A stretch of 64,000 nt of DNA from Closterium sp. NIES-65 (Eukaryota > Streptophyta > Zygnematophyceae > Desmidiales > Closteriaceae). The DNA is taken from the NCBI GenBank assembly GCA_948144175.1, contig CANXME010001443.1:620001-684000 (forward strand), given 5' to 3'. Of this stretch, positions 10,192 to 20,030 are shown piece by piece (within the stretch, counting starts at the first letter, position 1; the number at the start of each line of letters is the position of its first letter). Under the pieces are notes generated by a model. It saw only the letters and a program-made list of their open reading frames with translations, was not told the origin of the DNA and searched no databases. Both the position numbers and the translations under genes were made by a program.

Positions 10192-10949
10192 GATAGCATA
10201 TACGAGAAGACACATATTATAAAACGGACCTGATAATGCACAAGGCATTTAGGGTGTGCTTATAGTTAAGGATATAACTTCATTGCTCCCGATATAAGCG
10301 CGTGCACCTATTCGAGGCTTGTGCCTATATCAATCAAGAGGGGGGGGGGGGGGGGGGGGCTGTACCATATTTATTATGTCTATGTGAAAATCAGGGTGCC
10401 AAAATTTGAGACATCAACAATTCTGATTTGTTTCCCGTTACAAACAAAGGCAATTTCCGCATTTACAACATAAATACATTTTTTTTAGTTCGTATTGTAA
10501 ATCCCTATAAGCCCAAAATTTTTAATGATTTCTTTTGTATTGCCATGTAAGAACATTTGATTATTGTAAGGAACAAGCCTCTTCCTTACTGGAGTTTACA
10601 CTTTTGCGTACAACCCCGATTTTTGGAAGTGCACGTTTGACCAGTTTACTTGCTGCAGAAACAACCTTGTGTCGATTTCGAATTTCCTTTGCCCAACCTT
10701 CACTCAACTTTGTGTTCTTGAGGTTCTCGAGGCCCACTATATATTTGTGTGCCTTTCATTGTATCGTTTGTCTATATTGTGACTACTTCTTTATCAGTTT
10801 TCCACGCAACTCTATTTTTCAACTCAACGCGTGGTATCAAATCTACTTTCTTAGTTCACCCCGCTTTTCGAGGGTAGTTTAGAGGACGGGTGTGACTGGC
10901 ACGGTTGGCTGCAAAGAGGTTGGCGGCAAAGTTTATTTAATTAAACTTG
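10192..10949 (+). other. AT-rich stretch without a supported gene
   Basis: A run of 20 G lies at 10340-10359. The flanking bases (GATATAAGCGCG ... GTGCCTATATC) recall the TATAAGCGCC units of the inverted-repeat element at 53212-53711 and may be a decayed relative. A 115-codon open frame at 10535 has no recognisable domain. Otherwise nothing is seen. Confidence 0.5.
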
Positions 10950-11099
10950 CCCAGCCTTGATAGCTTTTGCGCTTGCACTGTTGCCGGATAGTCACGGATA
11001 CTCCATTGCCCTCTAGACGTAGCTTGCGACTCATTGATCAGGCGACACATCTGGCAGACGGGACTTTGGACTCTGGCATCATCAATTTGTATGTGGAAA

Positions 11100-11402
11100 C
11101 AGTGGGGTGCAACCTTAGAAGAGCTTTTCAAGGATGTATCCGCCTCGGAACACGCTCGCATGAAGCTGCGTGCCTAATCACTGTTGGCATCTCTTCAAGA
11201 CTACACAGCGTTGTTGTTTATGGCGCTTGCCGACCAAGTGGAGGACATGGCAGAGGCGGAGCAGCTCGACAAATACATAAGTGGCCTCAAATACGAGATA
11301 CAGTACGAGGTGGGCAGGAGCCATCCATCTACATTCAACGAAGCCACCCGATTGGCCGAGAGCACAAACGCGCAGATGCTGTGGGCGAGATCGAGTTGTT
11401 AA
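11100..11402 (+). pseudogene. Gyp1 Gag fragment
   Basis: Translated blocks include LEELFKDVSASEHARMKLRA (about 11111) and, after a stop, SLQDYTALLFMALADQVEDM then DKYISGLKYEIQYEVGRSHP and FNEATRLAESTNAQM. This is the alpha-helical retrotransposon Gag domain of gypsy elements. It is interrupted by at least one stop near 11176 and ends at 11402 without a zinc knuckle. Confidence 0.75.
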
Positions 11403-11639
11403 GAGGGATCCTCTTTTTGCGGATAGACCCATCGAGCCATGATTAACGGGGTCCATGCGCCAGACGGCACAACCCGATATCGACCGGACGATGGGCTTTT
11501 GCAGCATCAACAAGCATGAGGGGCTGATTACTCTGCCCGCGTGGACATCGAGTTTACATGCGTCAAAGCTATCACTATTACACGCCACATCAACACGGGT
11601 GCGTAGCTGTACGCTGTTCATCTAGGCAAGTTGGCAGCC

Positions 11640-12060
11640 GACACTAACGGAAACGACATCGACAAGGTGTGTGGAGCTGTCCCACCTGAGTTCTCGGCCG
11701 ACCTGCCACCTGGATTTCCATCCGAACGACCTGAGGACCACAGAATCACCCTCTTGCCCGGCGCAACCGACTATTCGTACACAGTGGCAGGTGATTCAGC
11801 CTATAGTCATGGAGCTATGAAGTCAAGTTGACGCACTGTTGGAGAAGGGGTTCATCAGACCTAGTACACCACCCTTCGCGGCACCGATCCTGTTCACGCC
11901 AAAAAAGGACGACGTCATCCGCATGCTTTGACTATCGTGCCCTTAATTGGGTTACCATTAAATCTCGCTATCCCATCCTACGCACCGACGACCTCCTTGA
12001 CCAACTTTGCGGCACTCGCTATTTCTTGAAGATTGGCAGCGTTATGTGTCTTCATCCTTA
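11640..12060 (+). pseudogene. Gyp1 protease/RT junction and RT fragment
   Basis: The frame at 11631-11831 holds the usual entry to gypsy RT (a PGFPSERPEDHRI block and LLPGATDYSY). A shifted frame carries DYRALNWVTIKSRYP and LRTDDLLDQLCGTRYFLKI, the first RT blocks. The sequence stops before the YLDD motif. The catalytic core, RNase H and N-terminal integrase are deleted. Confidence 0.8.
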
Positions 12061-12625
12061 GTGAGCCATGAAATTGACACGTCAACGACCGGCCAGCCTG
12101 TCGCAACCCCTCGAGCCACCCGAGCGACCGTAGGTGATAATGGACTTTGTCACGGGCTGCCAGTTGGCGTGTCCGGCAACGATACAATATTGGTCATCGT
12201 CAATCGCCTCACAAAAATAGCACACTTTGCACCATGTCGCATAGCAATCAAAGCTGAAGAAACTGCGCGCTTCTTCATCTCGACTATCGTTCTTCTTTAC
12301 GGCACCCCTTCCGCGATCGTCAGTGAAAAAGATCCGAAGTTTACATTGAAGGTTTGGAAGGAGACGTGGGCAATGTATGGCACAAGATTACTGTCTCATC
12401 GGCCTACCACCCGCAAACCGACTGGCAGACCGAGCCGACCAATAAGACGATGGAGCAGCTCATTTGCACCAACTACCCCGACCCAGCTCGATGGGAAATT
12501 TTACTCACGATGCTGGAATTCGCGTACAACAACGCCTCGCCCAGCACAACCAATCACTCCTTGTGCTTCCTAAATTTGGAGATGGAATCCAATGGTACCC
12601 ACGGCAAAAACTCCTGAGAACCTGG
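12061..12625 (+). pseudogene. Gyp1 integrase core fragment
   Basis: One frame (12007-12573) encodes NDTILVIVNRLTKIAHFAPC and ARFFISTIVLLYGTPSAIVS, with the Asp of the second catalytic block replaced in SEKDPKFT (usual form SDRDPKF). The next part, ISSAYHPQTD-like with TEPTNKTMEQ and LLTMLEFAYNNASPS, lies in another frame (12354-12617). It ends where T1 is inserted. Confidence 0.82.
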
Positions 12626-12767
12626 TGTCAAACTGTTTTTTGTTGTGTAGGCTGTATTGGGATACTCAACAGTGAGTACAACCCTTTTAGGGTTTCCTAT
12701 ATGTATCCCACCTGCCTGCTAGTTCAAAACCTCTTCTACCATTCCTTCGTATCGCCTAGTTTTGACA
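12626..12767 (+). repeat. T1 5' LTR
   Basis: 142 bp, TGTCAAACTG ... TAGTTTTGACA, followed at once by the primer-binding site. Confidence 0.92.
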
Positions 12768-13794
12768 TGCTATCAGAGCGTCTATGCTCCTGGCCTGTGG
12801 GCCCACCTGCTTCCGCTGCTGTACTGTCTATCGCGCACCCCGTGGCGCGCGACGTTTTTTCTTCCCGCCATGTGCTCGGGGCGTGTGGCGGTTTTCTGCC
12901 CGCCACGCGCTCGGGGCGCGTAGAGGTTTCCTACCTGCCGCGCGCCCCGAGCGCGCGCGGTGGTTTTCTGCTCCCGCTGGACCCGCGTGCCGCCCCTGGG
13001 GACCCGCGCGCCGCCCCTCTTGGATCCGCGCGCCGCCCCTCCTGGACCCGTGCGACGCCCTGCGGGACCCGCGCGCCGCCCCTGCTGGACCCACGCGACG
13101 CCTTGCTGGACCCGCGCGCTGCCCTTGCTGGACTTGCGCGCTGCCCCGCTGGACCCGCGCGCCACCCCTGGGGACCCGCGCGCCGCCCCTCCTTGACCCG
13201 CCTGCCCGCCCGCGCCCTGCACGTCGCGACGCCGCCCGCCCTCCCCCCTCCCTCTTCGACTTCCTACTGCGTCTGCAGGGTGGCGGGGGTAAGGGGGCTA
13301 TGGGGGTGGTGGGAGTGCATGACCAGCTGCCCCTCCTCCTCCTCTCTCTCCCTCTGCTGCAGCTGCCGCTGTGGGGGGGATGGAGTGGATGAGGTTGGGG
13401 AGTGGCGCTAGCCAGGGGGGATGTGAGACCGGGGGGGTGGGACAATACGAGGGGGGTGAGGGCGGGTGGCCACTGTGAAGTCCGCAGCTCTAGTCGCCCG
13501 TGAGACCGTTGCGTCAGAGGCCCGTTGGTCAGTTGCTCTTGCCGGCGAGCGAGCCAGTTACTCTGGTTACCCGTTGCTCCGATCCTCAGAGGGTCAGTTG
13601 CTCTTCCCGGCAAGCAGAGCCAGTTATGCAGTTTGCGATAGAGCCAGCAGCTTCAGCGGCCGCCCACCTCCTCTCCTCTCCTCCCTAGTTTCCTCCTCCT
13701 CACTTGCCCTTTGCTCTGCCGTCAGTCTTTGCGTATGCACTAGTTCTGTGACTGCTTGTTCTGTTGGCTATACCCCACTTTGCCTATGGGGGTG

Positions 13795-13936
13795 TGTCAA
13801 ACTATTATTTTTTGTGTAGGCTGTAGTGGGATATTCAACATTGAGTACAACCCTTTTAGGGTTTACTATATGTATCCCACCTGCCGGCTAGTTCAAACCC
13901 TCTTCTACCATTCCTTCTTAATGCCTAATTTTAACA
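13795..13936 (+). repeat. T1 3' LTR
   Basis: 142 bp, TGTCAAACTATT ... CTAATTTTAACA, preceded by the purine tract ATGGGGGTG. Confidence 0.92.
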
Positions 13937-14165
13937 CTTGGTACCACGCTTGCAACACTTTGTGAGTGAACTTCAAGCCTTTTGCGAGAAAGTTGTCGAG
14001 GCCATTCGCAAAGCAGATGCAACTGCCAAAAAATACTAAGACCTTGTTCCCCAGGAAGTCACAATGGTAACAGGGCAACCAGTACTACTGGACTCTAAGA
14101 ACCTTCGCCTACCCGCCTTGTCGAAGCTTCGCCTGCACTTTTGCGGACCCCCGTCACAACGAAAC
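13937..14165 (+). pseudogene. Gyp1 integrase C-terminal region, resuming after T1
   Basis: Reading continues with LQHFVSELQAFCEKVVEAI, RKADATAKKY and, after a stop, LLDSKNLRLPALSKLRLHFC. This is the segment between integrase core and chromodomain in plant gypsy elements. A chromodomain was not found. The join across T1 supports insertion of T1 into an existing element. Confidence 0.85.
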
Positions 14166-14184
14166 CTACCCGACGATCGGAGTG

Positions 14185-14740
14185 TGTTGTAGAGGACTCT
14201 CCTCTAATTCTCAGGATATGGGATTTGTTCTAATCACTAGAGCTCTGTCTTAGCTTTTCAACAAGCCATCAATCACTTCGTTCGCCTAAGAAACGATTGA
14301 GCTTTAGGTGGAAACGTGAAGACTATGCTCTAGGAATGCAGATTAGGAGCTCTCTGGATTTTGTGATCGAGTGTATCACATACAAAGTGATTCTCGATTT
14401 CAGTATGATGGCATGCAATACAAAGAAAACATATTTATAGCATGCAAACAAGATCGAATCGCACAAGTAACCTCGAACCGATACACTCGCGAATGTTCGA
14501 GTAACATTTCGAAGGGGTGAAATTCGGCACTCGAATTTCACCAAACGAATGTTCCTTGAGTCTGAGTCGGAATGTGGTGCCGCCACGTGGCACCGAACTC
14601 TAGGTTCTTACGAAGTCAACCTAGAGCCTTCACAAAACCTGCACCTCACACGAACGTGAGCACAAGTCACATATTCGGTGGGTTGGGGGCATACAACCGC
14701 CCCACCACCACCTTGCTTCAAACACACTCCACCTCCAACA
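14185..14740 (-). repeat. Cop3 putative 3' LTR
   Basis: On the minus strand a purine tract CAAGGGGGAG (14741-14750) is followed by TGTTGGAGGTGGAG, the classic plant copia junction, so an LTR should start at 14740 and run left. A TGTTGTAGAGG at 14185 on the plus strand is a candidate for its far end (ACAACA on the minus strand). It does not obviously match the sequence right of the primer site at 16242, so the left limit is uncertain. Confidence 0.5.
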
Positions 14741-14761
14741 CTCCCCCTTGCACCCAACCCA

Positions 14762-15091
14762 CTAGGTGTGCAATCCATCATGCTGGTAGAACGTACGGGA
14801 TGGATCTTTAGGGGGTGGTTCCATGAGAGATTCCGCGTGTTCATCATCACCCTTGGTCACGAAGCAAAATGTCGCGCCCTCTTTATCCGTCTCCCCAACG
14901 GCTACCGTAGCGTAGTCATTGTACTTGGAGGGAGGACGAACCTCACAACGCTCGCGGGTCAAGGCCAATGGTAGGGAGGAAGGTGTGGAGGTAGTTGCCG
15001 CCTCGGTTGGTGACACCTCCACGGCATCATCAACGCTCTCCTCGTTGTTCTCTCCCCCTCCATCTTCGGCTTCCTTCCCCATGCCTTTCAC
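14762..15091 (-). pseudogene. Cop3 remnant of the integrase-RT linker
   Basis: The minus frame contains a Ser/Thr/Pro-rich stretch followed by RCEVRPPSKYNDYATVAVGE and EPPPKDPSRT. This is typical of the short region before RT in copia polyproteins. Integrase core upstream and RT/RNase H downstream are absent, so a large internal deletion joins the protease start to this linker. Confidence 0.65.
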
Positions 15092-15106
15092 TTCAGCTCG
15101 CTGCCC

Positions 15107-16207
15107 CTAAGTCGATGTGACATGCTTCACCGGTGACGGCTCGAGTTCGGTGAGCAAGTTTGGGCGAGATGTCATGCTATAGGTAGCGCCACTATCAATC
15201 ACCCAATAGTCCAGAGGGTGTAGAGTCACCTTCCCCACAGCTGGTGGCTCCTCAAAGCCTTCATCCTTCTCTGGACCAGCTGTTACTTGCGTCGACACGA
15301 AGTAGAATAGACCCGGGTACCGATCATTGCTCGGGTCCTTGTCGTTGTCTCCACTCTTCATGTTTGCAGCTCCGCCACCGCGACCGCCACGGCCTCCACG
15401 GCCTCTTCCTCTCCCTCCTCCTGCTCCTCTACCCTCTTGGCCTTGAGCAGGGGTCCAACCATCAGGGAGTTTGTAGCAGTCGCGCCACATGTGTCCGCTC
15501 TTGTGGCAATAGTGACACTCGCCGTCGAATCGGCCGCGACCGCGTCCGTAGCTCTTGTCGTCGCTGCCGTAACCGCCACTCCCGCGGCCTCCGCCAAAGT
15601 TGCTGCAACCAAACCTTCCTCCCCCTCGTCCTCTGCCTCTTCCTCGACCATATCCACGGCCGATGCTTGCTGCCCCAGCGCCATCCGCACTCGCCAACTC
15701 ACGGCGGCGGAAATCCTCTTGAAGGATAGCCTGCTTCACGTCTTCGAGCGAGAGGTGGGGCAAGTCGCGATTCAGGTTGATGATGAGCGAGGACCATGAC
15801 TCAGGGAGTAGGGCCAGCAACTTGGTCTTCTTTTGGAGCTCACTATAGTTCAAATCAGCTCCCTCAAGACGCGTCAACAAGTCGAAGAATTTCTGCACCC
15901 CTTCTTCAACTGCTTCATCCTCTTCAATTCGTAATGTCGCCATTTGCCGTTCCAACACCACAGCTACCGCCGCTGTTGCAGGAGCGTGTACACCCTCATA
16001 GTGATCAAATATGTTCTCCATTCTGAATGACCACTCAACAAAGTTGTCACCATTGAACTTGTCAAGGCCAAACACTCTAGGCTCATCTCTAGATGGGCCA
16101 ACACTTGATTGCACAGGCGCCATGGCTGAATCACGGGGTTGGCCTTGAGCTTGGGCTTCTCCTCTACCACCACCACCTCTGCCACCCCTTTCCTCAGGTC
16201 CAGCCAT
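15107..16207 (-). CDS. Cop3 Gag with zinc knuckle and start of protease
   Basis: An open minus-strand frame runs from ATG 16207 (MAGPEERGGRGGGG) to a stop at 15107, about 366 codons. It contains the Gag start (FGLDKFNGDNFVEWSFRMEN), the helical block FFDLLTRLEGADLNYSELQK with LPESWSSLIINLNRDLPHLS, and an Arg/Gly-rich stretch. A canonical knuckle CHYCHKSGHMWRDC (CX2CX4HX4C), a second RGG stretch and the protease site WVIDSGATYSM follow, after which it ends. Between DHYEGV and VLERQMATL the usual core is shortened, so an in-frame internal deletion is likely. The Gag differs from that of Cop1/2/5/6 and resembles common land-plant copia Gag. The open frame in an otherwise gutted element suggests a Gag-only derivative. 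Confidence 0.85.
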   Translation of the reverse strand: MAGPEERGGRGGGGRGEAQAQGQPRDSAMAPVQSSVGPSRDEPRVFGLDKFNGDNFVEWSFRMENIFDHYEGVHAPATAAVAVVLERQMATLRIEEDEAVEEGVQKFFDLLTRLEGADLNYSELQKKTKLLALLPESWSSLIINLNRDLPHLSLEDVKQAILQEDFRRRELASADGAGAASIGRGYGRGRGRGRGGGRFGCSNFGGGRGSGGYGSDDKSYGRGRGRFDGECHYCHKSGHMWRDCYKLPDGWTPAQGQEGRGAGGGRGRGRGGRGGRGGGAANMKSGDNDKDPSNDRYPGLFYFVSTQVTAGPEKDEGFEEPPAVGKVTLHPLDYWVIDSGATYSMTSRPNLLTELEPSPVKHVTST

Positions 16208-16227
16208 TGTTGAAGCTGCTCCAAGGG

Positions 16228-16239
16228 GCTCTGATACCA
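16228..16239 (-). other. Cop3 primer-binding site
   Basis: On the minus strand it reads TGGTATCAGAGC exactly, the plant copia initiator-Met site. The 5' LTR ends just to its right (...ACTATAACA, 16242 onward on the plus strand). Confidence 0.88.
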
Positions 16240-16241
16240 CT

Positions 16242-17080
16242 TGTTATAGTCACAATAGGCTCCAATGTGCCTAAAACGAAAGATAGAGTGCATAGTCGGA
16301 TTTCTGCACAGCGGCTTCAAACGTTCATAGCGTTTTGGTCACAGCTTCAAATGACTTGATTCAACTTGGATCTGGAGCGTCTTAATGTCCCCTACACTAG
16401 GCCATTTAGATCGCACGATTTGACCAAGTATTGACGACACAGCGTTGGTTTGAACGAACAGCACTATGGCAGCAACATAGTCTTAGAACACAAGATAGGA
16501 AGAGTTAGGAAGAGTTACGAGTTGGGAATGACTCCCAGCTCCTACAAACCCCAGGAGCCGAGGTACAGTGATGTGGAACACTGCCGCACTGTCCCCAACC
16601 ACGAAGGGTCTCGAAACTACCATTCACTAGGCCCTACACCAAGTGAAATGTTACACTACACAAAGTAATGTAACTATCTTCAATATCTTGAGGTGCACCC
16701 TTTTGGCGAGCTTCGAAATCACTTGAGGCTTGACACCAAGGCTCGGGCTCTTCATCACAAACTCATCCTTGAGTTCTTGATGGGTCTTCTCCACACACCT
16801 GCGACACGCCGAACGTTCGACACAGGACAAAATAGAAACCGCGCACGACAAAATAGAAACCGCGTGCGAGACACAAACGACCGCGTAACACGCGTCTAGC
16901 GATAACTCGCTATTGACTCGACACACACACTCGACATCATGACTCAACATTCACACATAATTATAAGCATGAAATATATATTATCCCATGCCCTCATACC
17001 ATTCCATACACACACACATGCACGCACACGGACAACAAGCCGAGTGCAAACCGTAGGGTTGCACCAACAGGCGGAGCCGA
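16242..17080 (-). other. Cop3 5' LTR and adjoining unassigned sequence
   Basis: From 16242 rightward the minus-strand LTR end TATAACA is clear, but its start could not be fixed. A minus frame at 16651-16830 (KTHQELKDEFVMKSPSLGVK) is not recognised. Bases 16790-16950 hold tandem GACAAAATAGAAACCGCG copies and CGACACACAC runs; 17008-17030 is a CA-rich microsatellite. Confidence 0.4.
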
Positions 17081-17575
17081 CTGCGGGACCGCGGGAGAAC
17101 CGCGAGACCGCGGGAAGACCGCGGGGCCGCGGGAGAACCGTGGGACCGCGGGAAGACCGCGGGTTTGGGGGAGAAGCGCGGGGCCGCGGGAGCACCGTGG
17201 GTCCGCCGTAGAACTGCGGGACTGCGGGAGAACCTCGGGGCCGCGGGAGCACCGCGGGGCCGCGGGAGAACCGCGGGGCCGCGGGAGAACCGCGGGACCG
17301 CGGGAAGACCGCGGGGCCGCGGAGAACCGCGGGAAGACCGTGGGTCCGCGGGAGAACCACGGGACCGTAGGAAGACCGCGGGGTTGCGGGAGGACCACGG
17401 GAGGGCCGCGGGACCGTGGGACCGCAGGAGAACCACGGGGCCGCGGGAGGATCGCGGGGACTGCGGGAGGACCGCAGGGACCGCGGGACCGCGGGAGGGC
17501 CGCGGGTACCACGGGGCCGTAGGAGGACCGCAGGAGGGCTGCGGGAGACCATGGGACCGCGGGGACCGCGGTGGC
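17080..17575 (+). repeat. GC-rich tandem array, ACCGCGGGAGA-type units
   Basis: About 0.5 kb of degenerate 9- to 19-base units built on GACCGCGGGAGAACCGCGG and GGGGCCGCGGGAGAACC. Composition keeps several frames open on both strands. It lies directly beside the decayed family-V LTR and may be an expanded part of it. Confidence 0.75.
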
Positions 17576-18177
17576 CGCAGGTGGACGACCGGGGGCCACA
17601 GGATACCCGGTCGACCAGGATACTCGGGCGACGTCTGCGAAGGTCACCGGGAAGTGGTTTTTGTGAGGACGACCTGGGGGGTGGTATCCCGAGGTCGACG
17701 TGGCTGGTGGGCGCCATCACAAATGGAGTGTTTGCGCTGGACATGTGACGGGGAGTTGGCCGCCAACCAGCTGCACGCACTTGCGAAGCAGTTGCACCGG
17801 TGTCCCACGGATGCAACGCTGCGCAGCCCACTTACTGCAGCGTTAGCACACCGCGGACTGGCAACTTTGGCAAGCCGCGACTCTGCTCTGCTGGAGCGCG
17901 GTCGACCAAGTCGTGCTGGCACGCGGTGGACCGTGCTGCGCTGGCACTCCACTAGCAGGCTTGCTAGGTCTGATGTAGTTTGTGTTGCCAATGTTGATTC
18001 AACCGTTCTGAACTTTTGTTGTCATGTTTTCCTAGTGGAACTCTTGCCAATTTTCCCCGTGAACTAGCAAGCAGTGTTAGCACTTGGAAACGACTAAGGA
18101 ACGAACGAACGCTACGATCACTCTTGCCCCGTGCCTAGCCCGTAGGCTAGCACCCGTTGCACTAGTTATCTGCGCAC
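17576..18177 (+). repeat. Decayed family-V LTR fragment
   Basis: It matches the 3' two-thirds of the LTRs at 28232, 34608 and 51239. Shared stretches include GGTCGACCAGGATACTCGGG, a CTGCAGCGTTAGCACACCG block, GTCGACCAAG with TGTGCTGG-like sequence, and AACTCTTGCCAA; it ends CTACGATCACTCTTGCCCCG to TCTGCGCA. Divergence is much higher than among the other three copies. It abuts copia RT of Cop4 on the right. Confidence 0.65.
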
Positions 18178-19090
18178 AGAGGAGACACACTTGCACTGAC
18201 ATTGGTGAGCTGTAGCACTATCTTGGCCTGCAGATTACGAGAAACAGGGTGCTCGCACTATTACGCTGACCAAGTCGCATATGGTCGAGCAGATCCTCAT
18301 GTGGTTTTGCTTCCCGTTCTCCAAGGTACAGCCCATCCCTCTTGCTGTGGACCATGGGCTCATGGCTTCACCTTTGGACGAGCCATTTGAGTCCAGTGGT
18401 CCATATCCTAAGCTGGTGGGTTGTCTCGTGTACCTGATGACGTGCACTCGCCCATACCTAGCTTACCCTCTTAGCATCCTTGCGCGCTTTGTTGCGCCTG
18501 AGAGACAGCGACCTTTCCACTGGTACGCTGCTAAGAGGGTGGCTAAGTATGTGGCGAGTACATCAGGCATGGGGCTTGTTCTTGGAGGGAAGCAGCCAAT
18601 TACACTTACAAGTTTCTTAGACTTGTTGTGGGCCCGCGACGTTGAGTCGCTGCGGTCTACACTGTGTTATTGCTTCAGCCTTAGGACTGGAGCTGTTTCG
18701 TGGAGGCCGACTCGGGCATCATCCGTCTCCATTTCCAACTATAAGGCTGAGGTGTACGCTAGAGCCATGGCCGCCCAGGAGCTTTGCTGGTTGTCTTTCC
18801 TCCTCACTGACCTTGATGAGTGGCCTCGCGCTCCCCCAGTCTTGTTTGCCGTCAACAAGTCTGCTATCCTGTTGTGCGAGGAGCCCCGACTGGTTGGGAA
18901 GGCGAAGCACATCTAGCTTCGTTACTTCCTATTGCAAGAATTGCAGCAGCGTGGCCAGGCACTCGTGCGATGTGTGGTCTCTGAGGCCAACTCTGCAGAT
19001 ATCTTCACCAAGGCGTTGCAGCCTTGTGACCACCAGCGTTTTTACACCCAGCTTCGCCTCGTGTCTACATGCCCTCATTTGCTTGTGTAG
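18178..19090 (+). pseudogene. Cop4 RT C-terminus and RNase H
   Basis: The first bases encode RRHTCTDIGEL and LGLQITRN-type sequence (frame-broken at about 18210). The frame 18281-18916 then carries the thumb and RNase H (YPKLVGCLVYLMTCTRPYLA, SVSISNYKAEVYARAMAAQE, FAVNKSAIL). The RNase H block normally reading HADASWADD is altered here to FLDLLWARD. A stop at 18914 precedes the conserved tail SEANSADIFTKALQPCDHQR, which ends at about 19090. It is non-functional. Confidence 0.85.
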
Positions 19091-19415
19091 AGATGTTTTG
19101 ACTTGTACTCTTGCATCTCACTATATATCCTATATCTGTGCTTGTTGACATGCCTTGTGGCCCCTTGCTTCTGTAGAGATGCTTCTCATGCTTGTCTTGT
19201 ACTCTTGCATCTCTTATATCTGCGATATACTTGCGTTGGAATGGCCTTGTGGCCCCCTTCTTGTTCTCGGACTGTGTGGTGATCTTCAGATCCACCCCAA
19301 GAGTTGCTTTGTTCTTGTGAACGGTTGCTTGTTCTTGCTGACTGGTCCTGTGACCCTTGCTCTTGAGTTGTGTGATGCTTTCAACAAGACTACCCTCACC
19401 TAGACTATGGGGGTG
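19091..19415 (+). other. Cop4 3' untranslated region
   Basis: Copia-type 3' region with two imperfect copies of a CCTTGTGGCCCC...CTTGTACTCTTGCATCTC segment (19100-19260). It ends in CTATGGGGGTG before the LTR. Confidence 0.6.
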
Positions 19416-19562
19416 TGTGAAACTATAACTGTTATAGTTTGATAGTTTGGTCTAGGTGCTACACTTAGTTATGCTGTAGAGGGTATAACCCTTTAGGGTT
19501 TGCTATATGCTCCCTTGTAAAGCTTGTTCCTACTCATTCAGTATTTTGTTCACTCAATGACA
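19416..19562 (+). repeat. Cop4 3' LTR (147 bp)
   Basis: It begins TGTGAAACTATAAC after the purine tract and ends ACTCAATGACA. It has the same GGGTATAACCCTTTAGGGTT core as relatives but is clearly diverged. Confidence 0.8.
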
Positions 19563-19600
19563 CTCCTCCCTAAGATGCGTCTCAGGTTGACCCACCCCCC

Positions 19601-20030
19601 TTGCTTGAGCCTATGGAGGTCTCCTCTTACACCTCTGGCCCAGCTGAGGGGGGTGACCCCGCTGCTGACGACACGGCGGCCACTCGCAGCTCCCCGCGCT
19701 TGAAGACTTCTCCTGGTTCTCCACCTCAGCCGTCTTTGCCGCCTCCGCAGCCAGTCGGTGTGAACTCTGGTGCTGCTGGGGGTGGTGACATTGGGGGTGT
19801 GGACTCCGGAGGTGCTGATTCTGGGGTTGCTAACTCTGGGGGTGCTGAGTCTGGTGGTGCTGGATCTAGGGGAGTTGCGAGTCCTAGTGGTGGTGGGGTC
19901 TTGGGTGCTCCTTCTGGAGGTTTTGGCGTTGGACGGTAGCAGAGGTCTCGTTGACAGGAGACCCTCTCGCCGTAGCAGCTTCGTGACTGGGTTGTTCGGC
20001 GAGGCTGCTCTAGTGATGGCGCTGTTATAG
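19601..20030 (+). pseudogene. Cop5 linker with Gly/Ala/Ser repeats and LREW-like motif
   Basis: The frame encodes LEPMEVSSYTSGPAEGGDPA, then SSPRLKTSPGSPPQPS and Gly/Ala/Ser repeats (GGADSGVANSGGAESGGA). A stop at 19937 is followed, in a shifted frame, by QETLSP-stop-QLRDWVVRRGC, the linker copy of the LREWYA motif. It corresponds to 7003-7310 of Cop2. Confidence 0.7.

Larger units (their letters stand above)
12626..13936 (+). mobile_element. T1: non-autonomous short-LTR retrotransposon (TRIM-like)
   Basis: Two 142-bp LTRs (12626-12767 and 13795-13936), about 90% identical by eye, flank a 1027-bp interior. The interior holds a primer-binding site (TGCTATCAGAGC, 12768-12779), a GC-rich leader (about 12840-13240), a pyrimidine-rich middle, and a 3' end with CCCCACTTTGCCTATGGGG next to the second LTR. 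No gag or pol is present. The flanks are CCTGG (12621-12625) and CTTGG (13937-13941), a 5-bp duplication with one transition. Removing T1 restores the Gyp1 integrase C-terminal sequence. It must depend on proteins of a copia relative. Confidence 0.92.
10950..14165 (+). mobile_element. Gyp1: decayed Ty3/gypsy element, split by T1
   Basis: Fragments of gag, RT, integrase and the integrase C-terminal region occur in gypsy order on the plus strand, with large internal deletions. RT jumps straight to integrase at about 12055. The 1311-bp element T1 is inserted at 12626. After T1 the coding sequence resumes exactly (13937) with the region that normally follows. No LTR was identified at either end, so the outer limits are approximate. 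Confidence 0.8.

Noticed and set aside
10340..10359. G20 run as a G-quadruplex regulatory element
   Set aside because: An isolated homopolymer in non-coding sequence beside no promoter; could equally be a sequencing homopolymer artefact.
16651..16950. Minus-strand frame KTHQELKDEF... as a conserved gene
   Set aside because: Not recognised, no clear start, and it lies in what is probably Cop3 LTR or adjoining repeat.
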